This document shows positions 31,809 to 40,251 of a stretch of 64,000 nucleotides of DNA, piece by piece. The translations under genes were made by a program, and so were the position numbers. Source of the DNA: Ensifer sp. MPMI2T (GTDB lineage Bacteria > Pseudomonadota > Alphaproteobacteria > Rhizobiales > Rhizobiaceae); the NCBI RefSeq assembly GCF_004827385.1, contig NZ_SRXN01000001.1:248001-312000 (forward strand), in the 5' to 3' direction. Each line of letters begins with the position of its first letter. Within the stretch, counting starts at the first letter, position 1. Below the pieces are notes generated by a model, which worked only from the letters and a program-made list of their open reading frames with translations, did not search any database and was not told the DNA's origin.

Positions 31809-32157
31809 TCTCGGCTTAATTTTCCTCCGGCTTCGAGGGTCGGGCGCAATCCCTGCGTGTCCGGCCTTTGCCGTTCTTGCCAGACACGGTTGTTGTCAGA
31901 CTCTTCTCGTGCTATCCGCCCGACGGCCTGAGACACGAATTGGCCATATTGCTATGACAGCGACGCTTGCACGCGGCAGGTGCGCTTGCGCCGAAGACGA
32001 CGATTCGTTTCGCCATCGGCCTGCCGGGAGAGGGCTCTCGCTCGCATTATCGTGAAGGCAATGGGAGAGCCGGGTGGCACGCGGGTTTACCTTTGTTAAC
32101 CATGTCGTGTTAGGGCTCGGGCAGCGCGCGTTTTGCGCGCATTGAGATGGTGGGACT
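31809..32157 (+). promoter_or_regulatory. Intergenic region carrying the ldtP promoter
   Basis: No gene seen. The last 100 bases are AT-richer and include GTTTACC-TTTGTTAACCATG (from 32086); TTAACCAT at 32096-32103 equals the CtrA half-site used in Sinorhizobium, and a TTTA lies 6 bases upstream of GTTAAC. LdtR is expected to bind here to activate ldtP (knowledge from Liberibacter and Sinorhizobium). The exact operator and start site are not determined. Confidence 0.45.
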
Positions 32158-33483
32158 ATGTCGAAAAAGAACGGAATTGATGCTTTCTCGCGCCGTGCAT
32201 TTCTGCGCTCGGCCGCAACGTTCGGCGCCGCCGCATGGGCAGGCGCCGCCAGCGCGCAGGATGCTCTGAACGAGATCATCAATTCACCGCGCCGCGGCTC
32301 CTGGGACGATCAGTTCGACGCCAAGGCATCGCGCACGGCGACGGCGGTTCTTTCCAACACTCCGGTCTTCGGCCCCGAAACGATCAGCCATATCCAGCAG
32401 GCGATCTTCGATTATCAGCAGATCGTTGCCTCTGGCGGTTGGCCGATGGTCACGACCTCGGTGAAGCTCGAGCTGGGCGTCACCGATCCCTCCGTTCAGC
32501 AACTGCGCCAGCGCCTGATGCTTTCCGGCGACCTGCCGCAATCGGCCGGTATTTCCTCTTCTTTCGATTCCTATGTCGACGGGGCGGTGAAGCGCTTCCA
32601 GGCGCGTCACGGCCTGCCGTCCGATGGCGTCATCGGCGAATACACGCTGAAGGCGCTCAACGTCGATGCGACGACCCGCCTTGGCCAGCTTGAGACCAAC
32701 CTTGTCCGCCTCCAGTCGATGTCTGGCGACCTCGGCCGGCGCTATGTCATGGTCAACATTCCCGCCGCCTATATCGAGGCGGTCGAGAACGGCCGAGTCG
32801 TGCTGCGCCATACCGCGATCGTCGGCAAGATCGACCGCCAGTCGCCGATCCTCAACTCGAAGATCTATGAAGTCATTCTCAATCCGTACTGGACTGCGCC
32901 GCGCTCGATTGTCCAGAAGGACATCATGCCGCTGATGCGCAAGGATCCCACCTACCTCGAGCGCAACGCCATCCGTCTCTTCGACGGCAGCGGCAACGAA
33001 GTCTCCCCCGAAACCGTGGACTGGAACGCGGAAAAGGCCCCAAACCTGATGTTCCGTCAGGACCCGGGCAAGATCAACGCGATGTCCTCGACGAAGATCA
33101 ACTTCCACAACGAGCATCAGGTCTACATGCACGACACGCCGCAGCAGGGCCTGTTCAACAAGCTTATGCGTTTCGAATCCTCTGGCTGCGTGCGCGTGCA
33201 GAACGTGCGCGATCTGTCCACTTGGCTTCTGAAGGAAACGCCCGGCTGGTCCCGCCAGCAGATCGAGGCGACGATCAAGTCCGGTGTCAACACGCCGATC
33301 GCGCTCGCCGAAGAGGTGCCGGTCTATTTCACCTACATCACCGCCTGGTCCGCCAAGGACCGTGTCGTGCAGTTCCGCGACGACATCTATCAGCGCGACG
33401 GCGCTGCCGAGCTCGCGCTGCAGACGACAACCGGAATCGAACAGCCCGCAGGCGCCATCGAGCAGGACGCTCTGCCGCAATAA
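32158..33483 (+). CDS. ldtP: L,D-transpeptidase with Tat signal and peptidoglycan-binding domain
   Basis: 441 residues. N-terminal twin-arginine signal SRRAFLRSAATFGAAAWAG with cleavage after ASA, so export through Tat is likely. Then a peptidoglycan-binding-1 domain (~115-180: VQQLRQRLMLSGDLP, FQARHGLPSDGVIGEYTL) and a YkuD catalytic domain (~200-360) with the catalytic His in YMHDTP and Cys344 in SSGCVRVQN. It makes 3-3 cross-links in peptidoglycan or attaches proteins to it; in Liberibacter and Sinorhizobium this gene (ldtP) is activated by LdtR and affects lipopolysaccharide profile and osmotic tolerance. A strong terminator follows. Confidence 0.92.
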   Translation: MSKKNGIDAFSRRAFLRSAATFGAAAWAGAASAQDALNEIINSPRRGSWDDQFDAKASRTATAVLSNTPVFGPETISHIQQAIFDYQQIVASGGWPMVTTSVKLELGVTDPSVQQLRQRLMLSGDLPQSAGISSSFDSYVDGAVKRFQARHGLPSDGVIGEYTLKALNVDATTRLGQLETNLVRLQSMSGDLGRRYVMVNIPAAYIEAVENGRVVLRHTAIVGKIDRQSPILNSKIYEVILNPYWTAPRSIVQKDIMPLMRKDPTYLERNAIRLFDGSGNEVSPETVDWNAEKAPNLMFRQDPGKINAMSSTKINFHNEHQVYMHDTPQQGLFNKLMRFESSGCVRVQNVRDLSTWLLKETPGWSRQQIEATIKSGVNTPIALAEEVPVYFTYITAWSAKDRVVQFRDDIYQRDGAAELALQTTTGIEQPAGAIEQDALPQ

Positions 33484-33509
33484 GGAAACTCCCGACTTTC
33501 ACCGATAAG

Positions 33510-33540
33510 GGCCGCGCATCTCACCGAGCGCGGCCTTTTT
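33510..33540 (+). terminator. Rho-independent terminator after ldtP
   Basis: GGCCGCGC (33510-33517) pairs with GCGCGGCC (33528-33535), 10-base loop, followed by five Ts. It ends 27-57 bases after the ldtP stop. Confidence 0.9.
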
Positions 33541-33666
33541 CTTGACATGCGCGCCGAGTTGTTCGGCGCGGCGGATGGTGGAAATGGCGCAAACCGCACA
33601 GCGGATATTGCTCTCCGCGTGCGAGGAAGCTAAAGAACGACCACCTTTGAGAGGAGCCTCGAGCCG

Positions 33667-34962
33667 ATGCTTGCACAAACCAATGATGCCTTCTTCATCC
33701 GCTCTCTCGCGGAAAGCGATCCGGAGATCTTCGGTGCGATCGAGAAGGAGCTGGGGCGCCAGCGCCATGAGATCGAGTTGATCGCCTCCGAGAATATCGT
33801 TTCGCGGGCCGTGCTCGAAGCACAAGGCTCGATCATGACGAACAAATATGCCGAGGGCTATCCGGGCAAGCGCTACTACGGCGGCTGCCAGTTCGTCGAC
33901 ATCGCCGAGGAACTGGCGATCGAACGCGCCAAGAAGCTCTTCGGCGTCAACTTTGCCAACGTCCAACCGAACTCCGGTTCCCAGATGAACCAGGCGGTTT
34001 TCCTGGCGCTCCTGCAGCCGGGCGACACCTTCATGGGCCTCGATCTCAACTCCGGCGGTCACCTGACCCATGGCTCGCCGGTGAACATGTCCGGTAAGTG
34101 GTTCAACGTCGTCTCCTACGGGGTCCGCGCGGACGATCACCTGCTTGACATGGACGACGTCGCCGAAAAGGCCCGCAAGCACAAGCCAAAGCTCATTATT
34201 GCCGGCGGTACCGCCTATTCGCGCATCTGGGACTGGAAGCGCTTCCGCGAAATCGCCGATGAAGTCGGCGCCTGGCTGATGGTCGACATGGCCCATATCG
34301 CCGGTCTCGTTGCCGGTGGTCAGCATCCTTCTCCGTTCCCGCATTGCCACGTCGCGACGACGACGACGCACAAGTCGCTGCGCGGTCCGCGCGGCGGCAT
34401 GGTGCTCACGAACGACGAGGATATCGCCAAGAAGATCAATTCGGCCGTCTTCCCCGGCCTTCAGGGCGGACCGCTGATGCACGTGATCGCGGCCAAGGCC
34501 GTTGCCCTCGGCGAGGCCCTGCAGCCCTCGTTCAAGGAATATGCGGCCCAGATCGTGAAGAATGCCCGCGCGCTCGCCGAAACGCTGAAGGCGAACGGCC
34601 TCGACATCGTATCTGGCGGTACGGACAATCACCTGATGCTCGTCGACCTGCGCAAGAAGAATGCGACCGGCAAGCGGGCGGAAGCCGCTCTCGGCCGCGC
34701 CTACATCACCTGCAACAAGAACGGCATTCCCTTCGATCCGGAAAAGCCCTTCGTGACGTCGGGTGTCCGTCTCGGTGCGCCGGCTGGCACGACGCGCGGC
34801 TTCAAGGAAGCGGAGTTCAAGGAAATCGGCGAGTTGATTGTCGAGGTGCTTGACGGCCTGAAGGTCGCCAATTCCGACGAGGGCAACGCCGCCGTGGAAG
34901 CTGGAGTGCGCGAGAAGGTGGTCAAGCTCACCGACCGATTCCCGATGTATAGCTACATGTGA
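33667..34962 (+). CDS. glyA: Serine hydroxymethyltransferase
   Basis: 431 residues. GlyA converts serine and tetrahydrofolate to glycine and 5,10-methylene-tetrahydrofolate with PLP. The PLP-binding lysine is Lys236 in [14 protein letters not shown]; other conserved blocks are [26 protein letters not shown] and [22 protein letters not shown] lies 11 bases before the ATG. First gene of a tight run glyA-nrdR-ribD-ribE (gaps of 12, 18 and -1 bases), giving one-carbon units, ribonucleotide-reductase control and riboflavin in one probable operon, as usual in rhizobia. Confidence 0.97.
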   Translation: MLAQTNDAFFIRSLAESDPEIFGAIEKELGRQRHEIELIASENIVSRAVLEAQGSIMTNKYAEGYPGKRYYGGCQFVDIAEELAIERAKKLFGVNFANVQPNSGSQMNQAVFLALLQPGDTFMGLDLNSGGHLTHGSPVNMSGKWFNVVSYGVRADDHLLDMDDVAEKARKHKPKLIIAGGTAYSRIWDWKRFREIADEVGAWLMVDMAHIAGLVAGGQHPSPFPHCHVATTTTHKSLRGPRGGMVLTNDEDIAKKINSAVFPGLQGGPLMHVIAAKAVALGEALQPSFKEYAAQIVKNARALAETLKANGLDIVSGGTDNHLMLVDLRKKNATGKRAEAALGRAYITCNKNGIPFDPEKPFVTSGVRLGAPAGTTRGFKEAEFKEIGELIVEVLDGLKVANSDEGNAAVEAGVREKVVKLTDRFPMYSYM

Positions 34963-34974
34963 TCGGACGGCTGC

Positions 34975-35448
34975 ATGCGCTGCCCCTATTGTGGTTCCGA
35001 AGATAGCCAGGTGAAGGATTCCCGTCCGGCGGAGGACGGGAATGCCATTCGCCGCCGCCGCATCTGCCCGGATTGCGGCGGCCGCTTCACGACCTTCGAG
35101 CGGGTGCAGCTGCGCGAGCTGATGATTATCAAGAAAACCGGCCGGAAAGTGCCTTTCGACCGGGACAAGCTGCTGCGTTCATTCGAGATCGCGCTCAGGA
35201 AACGCCCGGTCGATCGGGATCGCATCGAGCGCGCGGTTTCGGGCATCGTCCGCCGACTCGAGAGTTCGGGCGAAACGGAAATCCCTTCCGAAGAAATCGG
35301 CCTGCAGGTGCTCGAGGCTCTGAAGAGCCTCGACGACGTCGCTTTCGTCCGTTACGCATCGGTCTATCGAGATTTCTCGCACGCGGAAGATTTCGAGAAA
35401 GTCATCGCGGAAATCAGCGCCAAGATCGCGCGCGATCCCGGCGAATAG
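34975..35448 (+). CDS. nrdR: Transcriptional repressor NrdR
   Basis: 157 residues. N-terminal zinc ribbon with CPYCG (Cys3, Cys6) and CPDCGGRF, then an ATP-cone domain (~49-139: VIKK-like start [21 protein letters not shown] is at its beginning). NrdR senses ATP/dATP and represses ribonucleotide reductase operons by binding NrdR boxes. Located 12 bases after glyA and 18 bases before ribD, so it is inside the operon. No NrdR box was seen in this window. Confidence 0.96.
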   Translation: MRCPYCGSEDSQVKDSRPAEDGNAIRRRRICPDCGGRFTTFERVQLRELMIIKKTGRKVPFDRDKLLRSFEIALRKRPVDRDRIERAVSGIVRRLESSGETEIPSEEIGLQVLEALKSLDDVAFVRYASVYRDFSHAEDFEKVIAEISAKIARDPGE

Positions 35449-35466
35449 ACCCAAGCGGAGCGAAGC

Positions 35467-36555
35467 ATGACAGCGCCGACGCGCGAGGACGAAAAGTTCA
35501 TGGCGGCGGCGCTGCGCCTCGCCCGGCGCAATCTCGGCCTGACGTCGACGAACCCTTCGGTCGCCTGCATCATCGTCAAGGACGGAACGATCGTGGGACG
35601 GGCGGTAACGGCGCCGGGGGGGCGCCCGCACGCCGAGACGCAGGCGCTCGCCGAAGCCGGGGAGAAGGCGAGGGGAGCAACCGCCTATGTCACGCTCGAG
35701 CCCTGCTCGCATCACGGCAAGACGCCGCCCTGCGCCGACGCCTTGATCGCCTCCGGCGTCGTCCGTGTCGTCATTTCTATCCTCGACCCGGACGAGCGTG
35801 TTGCCGGACGCGGCGTGGTGATGCTGCGTGACGCCGGCATCACCGTCGAGATCGGTGCGCTTCATCGCAACGGCGAGCGGGTGGTTGAAGCCTACCTCAT
35901 GCGTCAGCGCATGAAACGTCCGCATGTGACCTTGAAGCTTGCGGTTTCCCAGGATGGGATGATCGGCCGCACAGGGGAGGGGCAGGTTCGGATTACCGGA
36001 GCGGTCTCCCGCGCGCAGGTGCAGGTGCTGCGCGCCGAGACAGACGCGATATTGGTCGGTATCGGCACCGCGAGCTCCGACGATCCGGAACTCACCGTGC
36101 GGCTGCCCGGACTGGAAGACCGCTCCCCGATCCGCATTGTTCTCGACCGACGTCTCGATCTGCCGGTCGGCTCGAAACTCGTCCGTTCGGCGCGAGAGGT
36201 ACCGGTGATCGCTGTCGCGGAGCCAAGGCTCGACGAGAATGCCGCCAAGCGTCGCACGGCGCTCGAAGCTGCCGGCATCGAGGTGTTGGACACCGACAAT
36301 ATCTCCGATCTTCTGACGGCGCTTGCCTCGCGTGGCATTTCCTCCCTGCTGGTCGAGGGCGGTGCGCGGGCGGCCGGCGCGTTCCTCGACGCCGGCTTGG
36401 TCGATCGCATCCTGCTCTTAACCGGACCGCTCACTATTGGCAGAGATGGGATCCGATCCCCATTTGACCGAGAGTCTATTCCGGCCGGTTTCGTGCTTCG
36501 ACGGACGGCGCGTTATGGCGACGATATTTTCGAGGAATACGAGAGAGACATCTGA
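35467..36555 (+). CDS. ribD: Bifunctional riboflavin biosynthesis deaminase/reductase
   Basis: 362 residues in two domains. N-terminal cytidine-deaminase-like domain (~1-145) with the zinc motif HAETQAL and PCSHHGKTPPCADAL; C-terminal reductase domain (~150-362) with HVTLKLAVSQDGMI and LVEGGARAAGAFLDAGLVD. It carries out the second and third committed steps from the GTP-derived pyrimidine to ribitylaminouracil phosphate. GGAG sits 6 bases before the ATG. Its TGA overlaps the ribE ATG by one base, so translation is coupled. Confidence 0.96.
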   Translation: MTAPTREDEKFMAAALRLARRNLGLTSTNPSVACIIVKDGTIVGRAVTAPGGRPHAETQALAEAGEKARGATAYVTLEPCSHHGKTPPCADALIASGVVRVVISILDPDERVAGRGVVMLRDAGITVEIGALHRNGERVVEAYLMRQRMKRPHVTLKLAVSQDGMIGRTGEGQVRITGAVSRAQVQVLRAETDAILVGIGTASSDDPELTVRLPGLEDRSPIRIVLDRRLDLPVGSKLVRSAREVPVIAVAEPRLDENAAKRRTALEAAGIEVLDTDNISDLLTALASRGISSLLVEGGARAAGAFLDAGLVDRILLLTGPLTIGRDGIRSPFDRESIPAGFVLRRTARYGDDIFEEYERDI

Positions 36556-37175
36556 TGTTCACAGGCATTGTCACCGATATCGGCACCGTTGAGGCCGTCA
36601 CGCCACTGAAGGAAGGCATCAAGCTTCGTGTTGCCACCAACTATGATCCGAAGACGATCGATTTAGGCGCCTCCATCGCCCATGCCGGCGTATGCCTGAC
36701 GGTTACCGCGTTGCCAGAAGCAGGCAGCAACGAGCGCTGGTTCGAGGTCGAAGCATGGGAAGAGGCCCTTCGGCTGACGACGATCGCCGGATGGCAAGAG
36801 GGTACACGCATCAATCTGGAGCGCTCCCTAAAGATCGGCGACGAGCTTGGTGGTCACCTTGTGTCCGGCCACGTGGACGACAAGGCCGAAATCCTCTCCG
36901 TCGAGCCGGAAGGCGACGCGGTGCGCTTCCGGCTGCGTGCGCCGGAGCATCTAGCCAGGTTCGTGGCACCCAAGGGCTCGGTTGCTCTCGACGGAACCTC
37001 GCTGACCGTCAACAAGGTGGATGGCGCCGAGTTCGACGTACTCCTGATCCGTCATTCACTTGAAGTCACCACATGGGGCGAGCGGCGCGCCGGCGATCTT
37101 GTCAATTTCGAGGTTGATACGATGGCGCGTTACGCGGCACGGCTGGCAGAATTTCCCGCACCCAAGGCGGAGTAA
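36555..37175 (+). CDS. ribE: Riboflavin synthase, alpha subunit
   Basis: 206 residues of the two-repeat lumazine-binding fold. Repeat one opens MFTGIVTDIGTVEAV, repeat two begins around GHLVSGHVDDKAEILSVE; the C-terminal region has FEVDTMARYAARL. It dismutates two 6,7-dimethyl-8-ribityllumazine molecules to riboflavin. Last gene of the glyA-nrdR-ribD-ribE run. A hairpin follows, then genes on the opposite strand; ribH, usually next, is displaced 2.1 kb downstream. Confidence 0.95.
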   Translation: MFTGIVTDIGTVEAVTPLKEGIKLRVATNYDPKTIDLGASIAHAGVCLTVTALPEAGSNERWFEVEAWEEALRLTTIAGWQEGTRINLERSLKIGDELGGHLVSGHVDDKAEILSVEPEGDAVRFRLRAPEHLARFVAPKGSVALDGTSLTVNKVDGAEFDVLLIRHSLEVTTWGERRAGDLVNFEVDTMARYAARLAEFPAPKAE

Positions 37176-37191
37176 CGACAGCGGAAATGGA

Positions 37192-37215
37192 TCCGCCCCC
37201 GACAACAGGGGCGGA
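37192..37215. terminator. Hairpin after ribE
   Basis: TCCGCCCC (37192-37199) pairs with GGGGCGGA (37208-37215). No strong T-run on either strand. Positioned between convergent ribE and the small exported protein gene. Confidence 0.5.
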
Positions 37216-37236
37216 CGCCGTTATTAGGGCAAGGTT

Positions 37237-37587
37237 TTAGCGCACATAGAGCGTGAGACTGCCGTCCGCGGCCTGCGCTGCGCCTGCGATGTTGTTCATC
37301 TCGACATCGCGTGCCTTCAGCTTGGCGGCGAGCGCCCTGTTGGCATCGACGGCGGCATGGAGGGCTGCCAACTGTTGCGGCGTTTCGGTGTCGATCCTGG
37401 CGCGGGTCTCGTTCATACGGCTCAGCGTGTCGACATCGACGATCCTGAAATTGTCGCCCTTGAAGTTTCGAATGGTCTGCTCGATTTGGTTCGGCCAGTT
37501 CATTTCGACACCGGCCGCGTAAGAGATGCCGCCGAAACTCAAGGCGGAGAGGGTGGCGATGACGGAGATTTTCGCAAAGCGGTTCAT
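37237..37587 (-). CDS. Small exported protein of unknown function
   Basis: 116 residues. The start is the second ATG of the frame because AAAGGAG lies at the ideal seven-base distance from it; the first ATG is too close to that site. A signal peptide (MNRFAKISVIATLSALSFGG, cleavage near SYA) is followed by a helical mature region of about 90 residues, with RIDTETPQQLAALHAAVDANRALAAKL likely a single long helix. No lipobox. I do not recognise the family; a periplasmic helical protein is all that can be said. Confidence 0.75.
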   Translation of the reverse strand: MNRFAKISVIATLSALSFGGISYAAGVEMNWPNQIEQTIRNFKGDNFRIVDVDTLSRMNETRARIDTETPQQLAALHAAVDANRALAAKLKARDVEMNNIAGAAQAADGSLTLYVR

Positions 37588-37861
37588 TGTCATGCTCCTT
37601 TGATTACCCGCGGGGGTCGCGACGCGTATTCAACGAGCCGAGGCGTCGCGCGATGGTCAGCACCGATCCTTTGCGGGTGAGGTCACCCACAGCGAAAGGC
37701 GCTCGACTGTTTCGACTGGTTGAGGCGGCGCTCCCGTCGCGCGACCGAGAGTTACGTCGTTTCAACGGTGACAAAATGAGCCGGAATATGGCCCTTTCGG
37801 GGGCATAACGATCTGAAAAATAATTAAAATTTGTCCATGTTCGCGGGGCCTGGGCAACCGT

Positions 37862-38398
37862 CTAGGCTGCGGACTTCAGGTGCCGTTCGAAAAGGATGAC
37901 GTGGTTGTCGTGATAGGTCGTGCGCCAGAATTCCGCAAAGCCATGCTTGGCGGCCACCCGGATCGATGCGTGGTTGCCGATATCGATGACACAGGTCTTC
38001 TTCAAGGCGGGAAATTGACGATCGGCCCAGGCGAGGGCCGCGGTCACCGCTTCCGTAGCGAGCCCTTGCCCATGTGTCTTAGGGGAAAGCGCCCAGCCCA
38101 TTTCCATCGTTCCCTCGAGCGAGGGCGTGATCAGCCGATGGGCGTCGTGGAAGCCGGCTTCGCCAATAAAAGCGCCCGTTGCCTTCTCCTGTATCGCGAA
38201 GAAGCCGAAGCCGAAATAGTGCCACATGCCGACTTGGCGCAGGAAGCGCGTCCAGGACTGCTCGCGCGAATAGGGTATGCCGCCGATGTAGCGCGTCACA
38301 TCCTCGTCGGCGAACAAGGCGGAATAGGCGGGAAAGTCGTCGCGCCGGTAGGGACGTAGCAGAAGCCGTTCGGTTTCGATGGTGGGAACGCTGTGCAT
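37862..38398 (-). CDS. GNAT acetyltransferase (RimJ/RimL type)
   Basis: 178 residues from MHSVPTIETERLLLRPYR, the standard beginning of this family; an in-frame TTG eleven codons earlier directly adjoins the cupin gene stop and is an alternative. The acetyl-CoA-binding region is seen in WALSPKTHGQGLATEAVTAAL and C-terminal DIGNHASIRVAAKHGF matches the RimL/SpeG-like pattern (N.ASIRVAEK.GF). The substrate (ribosomal protein, amino acid or drug) is not predictable. It follows the cupin gene with at most 33 bases between, so they may be co-transcribed. Confidence 0.85.
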   Translation of the reverse strand: MHSVPTIETERLLLRPYRRDDFPAYSALFADEDVTRYIGGIPYSREQSWTRFLRQVGMWHYFGFGFFAIQEKATGAFIGEAGFHDAHRLITPSLEGTMEMGWALSPKTHGQGLATEAVTAALAWADRQFPALKKTCVIDIGNHASIRVAAKHGFAEFWRTTYHDNHVILFERHLKSAA

Positions 38399-38431
38399 GT
38401 TTCGATCCAGATTCTTGCGAGAAAGGTTCAA

Positions 38432-38935
38432 TCAGGCGCCCGGTTCGCCATCCCAGTAGTCGGTTGTGGATGCGGGGCGGCCGATAAAATCGAATGAAGC
38501 GTTTGGCGAACCGGGACGCCGTGTCTTCGCCAGGAATTTGCCGGAGTCGGGATATTCGCAGATCTCCGTGGCCGCCATCGTCGAGATGGAAAGGTATTTG
38601 AGCGCGGTCGTTCCCGTGTTGATCAGATGATGCGCGGTTTCGGGGCCACCGGCCGGCGCACCCAGCACATCGCCGGGACCGACGTCGTAGCGCTCGTTGC
38701 CGAAGCGGTAGGTTCCCTGTCCCTCCAGGATGATGAACAGCTCCTCCTCGACATGATGGTTGTGGAAGGGGCAACCGGATTTGCCCGGCGGCACTTCGCC
38801 GTAGCCGATGCCCAGATCCTTGAGGCCGAGGAGAGCGCCGAAAGACACGTCGCTCGACTCGAAAAACGAGCCACGCTGCCAGTGCTCAAGTTTGAGATTC
38901 TTCAGGTTGACGATCGGCTTTCGCACTTCCGTCAT
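38432..38935 (-). CDS. Cupin domain protein
   Basis: 167 residues, GGAGG nine bases before the ATG. One cupin beta-barrel with the two metal-binding motifs: CPFHNHHVEEELFIILEGQG (HxH..E) and GGPETAHHLINTG (late His). The protein could be a metal-dependent isomerase, dioxygenase or sugar-binding protein; family alone does not decide. Cytosolic, no signal peptide. Together with the GNAT gene and the small exported gene it separates ribE from ribH. Confidence 0.85.
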   Translation of the reverse strand: MTEVRKPIVNLKNLKLEHWQRGSFFESSDVSFGALLGLKDLGIGYGEVPPGKSGCPFHNHHVEEELFIILEGQGTYRFGNERYDVGPGDVLGAPAGGPETAHHLINTGTTALKYLSISTMAATEICEYPDSGKFLAKTRRPGSPNASFDFIGRPASTTDYWDGEPGA

Positions 38936-39308
38936 CGTGTTCCTCCCAATCTTTGCGACGCCGATGTCGCCATGTCGATCGTTGATCTAAGGGACAGCTT
39001 CGCCTTGCAGAAGCGACGCTACTGCACTTAAGGTTTAGGTGCAATCAAAGCTGTTGCAAGCGAAAACAGTCCTGCGGCCCGCCCTTGTAGCAAGTCCGCA
39101 GGGCCAACTGCAGCCGCGCCCGCTTCGGTTGCTTCCTTTTGTTGTCGCCCGGACCGCGGAAGAGCTGTCGCGCCCGCACCGCAAGGGGCATCGGCGCGGC
39201 AAATGGCCTCCGGCTGGCGGAATTTGCTTGCCATTCTGCGTCGGGCGTGGTTTGACCGCCGCCTGCGCCGGTCAGGTCCGGCCCCAAGTTCTCAACGACA
39301 GGTGATCC
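38936..39308. other. Intergenic region upstream of ribH
   Basis: 373 bases without a supported gene. I looked for an FMN riboswitch (conserved GGGGCAGGGTG-type core and paired stems) and saw none. The stretch from 39060 to 39300 is GC-rich with short unstructured open frames. Promoters of the divergent cupin gene and of ribH-nusB are presumably here. Confidence 0.5.
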
Positions 39309-39770
39309 ATGGCGAAGACCGAGTCCGCCCACATCCTGATTGTGGAAGCGCGCTTCTATGATGACATGGCCGACGCCTTGCTCGACGGTGCAAAGCACGC
39401 GCTCGATGCAGCCGGCGCGACTTATGATATTGTGACAGTCCCGGGGGCGTTGGAAATTCCCGCGGCGATTGCGATGGCGCTTGACGGCGCCGACGAGGGC
39501 GGCACGGAATATGACGGTTTCGTCGCGCTCGGCATGGTTATCCGCGGCGAGACCTACCATTTCGACATCGTCGCGAACGAATCCGCGCGCGCCCTGATGG
39601 ACCTCGCCGTCAGCGAAAGCCTTGCGCTCGGCAACGGCATTCTGACGGTCGAGAATGATGAGCAGGCATGGGCTCGCGCTCGCCGGTCGGAAGGCGACAA
39701 GGGTGGTTTCGCCGCGCGCGCGGCGCTGACCATGATCGAACTGAAGAAGAAGTTGGGCGCAGAAAAGTGA
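39309..39770 (+). CDS. ribH: 6,7-dimethyl-8-ribityllumazine synthase
   Basis: 153 residues, AGGTGATCC just before the ATG. RibH condenses ribitylaminouracil with dihydroxybutanone phosphate, the step before riboflavin synthase. Conserved features: [20 protein letters not shown] (aromatic stacking residue near the N terminus), [11 protein letters not shown], and [20 protein letters not shown] with the catalytic His. Overlaps the nusB start by four bases (GTGA). Confidence 0.95.
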   Translation: MAKTESAHILIVEARFYDDMADALLDGAKHALDAAGATYDIVTVPGALEIPAAIAMALDGADEGGTEYDGFVALGMVIRGETYHFDIVANESARALMDLAVSESLALGNGILTVENDEQAWARARRSEGDKGGFAARAALTMIELKKKLGAEK

Positions 39771-40246
39771 CGAAGACTCCCTCGGATCAGCCGCTGAAGC
39801 AGGTCAACCAGCGTGGCGCCGCGCGCCTCGCTGCGGTCCAGGCGCTATATCAGATGGATATTGGCGGCACCGGCGTGCTGGAGATTGTTGCCGAATACGA
39901 AGAGCACCGGCTGGGCCGAGAACTGGACGGAGAGACCTATCTCAAGGCGGATGCCTCGTGGTTCCGTTCGATCGTGTCGGGCGTCGTGCGCGACCAGCGC
40001 AAGCTTGACCCGTTGATCGGTGCCGCCCTTCAGGATGATTGGGCACTGTCCAGGCTCGATTCCACCGTTCGCGCGATCCTGCGCGCCGGCACTTTCGAAA
40101 TGCTCGAGCGCAAGGATGTCCCGGTTCCGGTCATCGTCACCGAATATGTCGAGATCGCCAAGGCGTTCTTCGAGGATGAGGAGCCCAAGCTCGTCAACGC
40201 AGTCCTCGACCGGATCGCCAAGCAGGTCCGCGGGCAGCGGAAATAG
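39767..40246 (+). CDS. nusB: Transcription antitermination protein NusB
   Basis: 159 residues with a GTG start overlapping the ribH stop. All-helical NusB fold: [21 protein letters not shown] near the N terminus, [17 protein letters not shown] and [28 protein letters not shown] toward the C terminus. It binds boxA RNA with NusE in rRNA antitermination. The ribH-nusB order is common in proteobacteria. Five bases separate it from the following MFS gene. Confidence 0.95.
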   Translation: MTKTPSDQPLKQVNQRGAARLAAVQALYQMDIGGTGVLEIVAEYEEHRLGRELDGETYLKADASWFRSIVSGVVRDQRKLDPLIGAALQDDWALSRLDSTVRAILRAGTFEMLERKDVPVPVIVTEYVEIAKAFFEDEEPKLVNAVLDRIAKQVRGQRK

Positions 40247-40251
40247 CGACA

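Noticed and set aside
39060..39305. FMN riboswitch before ribH
   Set aside because: AAGTCCGCAGG at 39089 looked suggestive, but the conserved core and paired stems of the RFN element are not present.
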